Shown here: one piece after another, positions 62,224 to 64,000 of the stretch | How positions within the stretch are numbered: the first letter of the stretch is position 1 | Layout of the letters: the number at the start of each line of letters is the position of its first letter | Assembly (NCBI GenBank): GCA_910576325.1 | Contig: CAJTIM010000017.1 | Location: 1-64,000, forward strand | Reading direction: 5' to 3' | DNA length: 64,000 nt | Source: Clostridia bacterium | GTDB taxonomy: Bacteria; Bacillota; Clostridia; Lachnospirales; Lachnospiraceae | The notes under the pieces: model-generated | Told to the model about the DNA's origin: nothing | Databases searched by the model: none | The model's input: the letters and a program-made list of their open reading frames with translations, nothing else | Made by a program: the position numbers and the translations under genes

Positions 62224-63012
62224 CTATATTTTCAAAATAAAGGTGTCTTGAGATTTCTTAAACACAAGGGAGCCTATCAGCAGGGCTATTGTACACCATG
62301 CCAGGCTCTGTACGTGAAGAACAGCCGGCGCCGTCACTCCCTCGAGAACCACACAGCGGAATATTTTTATAAAACCCGTCATGGGATTCGCATTTACGAT
62401 AAATACCACCCAGGCGGGGGCATTTTCCAATATCTCCATCGGATAGATGACCGGCGTCAAGTACATCCAGGCCGTAGTAATCACGCTGTACAGATGCATC
62501 AGATCCCGAAAGCTGACTGCCGCAGCGGATAAAAACAGACTGACTCCTGTGGAAAAGAGCAGTACATATAAAAGGGGAAACACCGCCAAAAGAACCGTCG
62601 GCGTCACCCGCGCTCTTGTCACTATCATCACAATCACCAGGGCCACCATAGAGGAGAGAAGATTCACTCCGCTTGAGAGAACCTTGGAGACAGGAAATAA
62701 ATATTTCGGCACATACACCTTTTTAATCAGCTCGCCGCTGTGAACAATAGAACCCATAGCAATGCTGGTGGATTCGTTAAAAAAGTTGAAGATCAACTGT
62801 CCGCAGAGCAGATAGACGGGAAAGTTCTCAATGTTTCCATACCGGGAAAAAAAGTAGGAAAATACGATGGAAAGCACGGTCATCATCAGCAGGGGATTGA
62901 GAACGGTCCACAAAAGGCCCAGAATGGAACGGCGGTATTTGGTTTTGATATCCCGGCTCACCAGCTGGCCGATGAGATTCCGGTATTTTACAAATACACT
63001 AAGTAAGCTCAC
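62224..63012 (-). CDS. ABC-2 polysaccharide export permease (TagG/Wzm-like)
   Basis: A 262-residue, six-TM ABC-2 permease. The N-terminal cytoplasmic SRDIKTKYRRSILGLLWTVLNPLLM is the diagnostic TagG/RfbD block, and PMTGFIKIFRCVVLEG in the last third is typical as well. It exports an undecaprenyl-linked polymer across the membrane with the ATPase at 61440-62180. The start is GTG with AAAGGA eight bases upstream, overlapping the 273-aa membrane protein gene by 14 bases. Confidence 0.93.
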   Translation of the reverse strand: MSLLSVFVKYRNLIGQLVSRDIKTKYRRSILGLLWTVLNPLLMMTVLSIVFSYFFSRYGNIENFPVYLLCGQLIFNFFNESTSIAMGSIVHSGELIKKVYVPKYLFPVSKVLSSGVNLLSSMVALVIVMIVTRARVTPTVLLAVFPLLYVLLFSTGVSLFLSAAAVSFRDLMHLYSVITTAWMYLTPVIYPMEILENAPAWVVFIVNANPMTGFIKIFRCVVLEGVTAPAVLHVQSLAWCTIALLIGSLVFKKSQDTFILKI

Positions 63013-63820
63013 GTCGGTATCCTTTCTGAATCATTCTGTTGATCACCGCAATCAGCACAAAGGCCCCCAGCCATACCATGCCGAAACGCAGGAAGCTGAA
63101 AACCAGCACCTGATCGTTGGGACGCGGAGTTGAGTAGTAGGCGTTATTAAAGACAAACAGCTCGGAGCAGAGAGCCAGATAGACTGCCGAAAGGAAAGTC
63201 AAAATATTTCCTTTTCCGAAAATCACCTTCATGGGTCCTCTCGCATCATGCTGAAGCTTCCAGATACCGGTGGCGTAGATATCTTCCTCCTCAATTCTTA
63301 GCCTGCGGTTTTCCTGCTCCAGTGTGCGGTTCTGGTTCATAGCCAGCTCCAGTTTATTCAGAAGCTGTTCCTTTTCCTTTTCCGATACACTGTGCTTTTT
63401 GATCTCCTGCCAGTAGTCCTTTTCTCCCGGACCAAGCTCCAGAACCTGGAAGCTCACCTTTGCCTTTGCAAGCTTCAGACAGAGGGCTTCATCTACGAAG
63501 AACTTTGGATCCTTGTGAAGATAGACAAAGATTGGTTCAAAGTCTACATCACTGTTTGTTTTGATGCGGGACCGCTCTATGGTCTTGGATTCTCCGTCCT
63601 CATAGGTGAGCGTAAGCTCCAAAAGCTTGACCATACTGCTGTCCTCCAGAAGCGGATCAAAACGAAAGCCGCAGGTATGCTCAAATATGCTTAAATCAAA
63701 TTCTAAGGTTATGGTTTCTCCGGGAGTACAGGTATATTCCGCCTGTAAGGAATCCTCCGGGCGAAAGTCCTTTCCCGTGTCTATAAATACCTCGGCCGTA
63801 AGCCGTTTGCTGTCTTCCAT
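62999..63820 (-). CDS. Membrane protein with beta-domain, coiled coil and two TM helices, unknown function
   Basis: A 273-residue protein. The N-terminal half (about 5-125) resembles a beta sandwich with FRPEDSLQAEYTC and LEFDLSIFE, repeated in some large rhamnan glycosyltransferases. A helical coiled coil (about 140-180) is followed by two TM helices (NILTFLSAVYLALCSELFVF and FGMVWLGAFVLIAVI). No catalytic motif is visible. Start chosen at 63820 since GAGGA lies upstream within the rmlC end, and only two bases separate them. It may link glycosyltransferase and ABC exporter. Confidence 0.75.
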   Translation of the reverse strand: MEDSKRLTAEVFIDTGKDFRPEDSLQAEYTCTPGETITLEFDLSIFEHTCGFRFDPLLEDSSMVKLLELTLTYEDGESKTIERSRIKTNSDVDFEPIFVYLHKDPKFFVDEALCLKLAKAKVSFQVLELGPGEKDYWQEIKKHSVSEKEKEQLLNKLELAMNQNRTLEQENRRLRIEEEDIYATGIWKLQHDARGPMKVIFGKGNILTFLSAVYLALCSELFVFNNAYYSTPRPNDQVLVFSFLRFGMVWLGAFVLIAVINRMIQKGYRRELT

Positions 63821-63822
63821 GC

Positions 63823-64000
63823 TTATTTTTCCTCTTTTTCGGCTTTCCACGCTTTTATGCCGCCCCATTTCTGATCTTTCTCGGATATGGTTAATTCCAT
63901 TCCTTCCGGTATGGGCCACGCCACGCCGATGTCCGGATCGTTCCAGGCCAGACCTCCCTCGTCATTGGCGTGATAAAAGTCGGTGCATTTGTAGGCAAAT
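63823..64000 (-). CDS. rmlC: dTDP-4-dehydrorhamnose 3,5-epimerase, C-terminal part (cut by window edge)
   Basis: The last 58 codons of an RmlC gene enter from the right edge. FAYKCTDFYHANDEGGLAWNDPDIGVAWPI is the conserved C-terminal core; a lysine-rich tail follows. RmlC epimerises dTDP-4-oxo-6-deoxyglucose on the way to dTDP-L-rhamnose, so a rhamnose-containing polymer is expected. The rest of the rml operon is likely just outside the window. TAA is two bases from the start of the 273-aa gene. Confidence 0.9.
   Translation of the reverse strand, partial: FAYKCTDFYHANDEGGLAWNDPDIGVAWPIPEGMELTISEKDQKWGGIKAWKAEKEEK

Noticed and set aside
63821-63919. Upstream start for the 273-aa membrane protein gene
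   Set aside because: The extra 33 codons lie over the rmlC reading frame and have no ribosome site.
1-64000. CRISPR array or restriction system
   Set aside because: No regularly spaced direct repeats and no cas or methylase-type proteins were found.

Overview
The window reads as chromosome from a Gram-positive, strictly anaerobic member of Clostridia, most likely Lachnospiraceae. This is inferred from the ferredoxin and rubrerythrin genes, clear AGGAGG ribosome sites, LytR-CpsA-Psr, LtaS-like and VanZ proteins, a FeoA-FeoB fusion, and the CotH/VTC/DUF4956 and Rml/ABC-2 wall-glycan genes. No species can be named from sequence alone. Nearly all genes lie on the minus strand, in long, tightly overlapping operons.

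Layout, left to right. 1-155: 3' end of a transposase gene. 189-4700: folA and thyA, a four-cluster ferredoxin, tRNA-Gly, then a plus-strand group (72-aa protein, rubrerythrin, LUD protein). This stretch contains three long inverted repeats. 4710-14500: a transglutaminase-core/MBG surface protein; an operon with an ABC ATPase, a membrane-anchored extracellular protein, a MacB/FtsX-type permease and a wall amidase; then YdcF and SEC-C proteins. 14580-20400: tRNA-Trp, radA, a 137-aa unknown, clpC and an SH3 membrane protein. 20583-22895: feoAB fusion on the plus strand, followed by a 113-bp inverted repeat. 23082-26530: purE-purM-purN-purD behind a near-consensus promoter. 26675-34244: M29-like aminopeptidase, small membrane proteins (one of 50 aa), VanZ, pyrE, pyrF, glmS and a glycosyltransferase.

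34369 to the end is one large envelope-glycan region in three blocks. (a) 34369-47734, minus strand, from a strong promoter at 47767-47795: LtaS-like phosphotransferase, GDPD, GtrA, two CotH kinases, VTC polyphosphate polymerase, DUF4956, two GT2s, a polyprenyl-phosphate sugar-1-phosphate transferase and an LCP ligase. (b) 47870-59243: an ArnC-like GT2 on the plus strand faces a minus-strand set of two small EamA/SMR transporters, an ATP-grasp ligase, a WecE-type aminotransferase, another GT2 and four polytopic membrane proteins. The set parallels the Gram-negative Arn (aminoarabinose) pathway. (c) 59348-64000: a double-GT2 rhamnan-type glycosyltransferase, an ABC-2 exporter (ATPase and permease), a membrane protein of unknown function, and the end of rmlC (dTDP-rhamnose synthesis).

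Working model: block (c) makes and exports a rhamnose-containing wall polymer. Block (b) makes an amino-deoxysugar, possibly acylated by the ATP-grasp enzyme, and decorates the polymer outside the cell. Block (a) starts chains on undecaprenyl phosphate, adds phosphate-containing groups and attaches product to the wall. The most unusual parts are the VTC-CotH-CotH-LtaS set and the Arn-like set.
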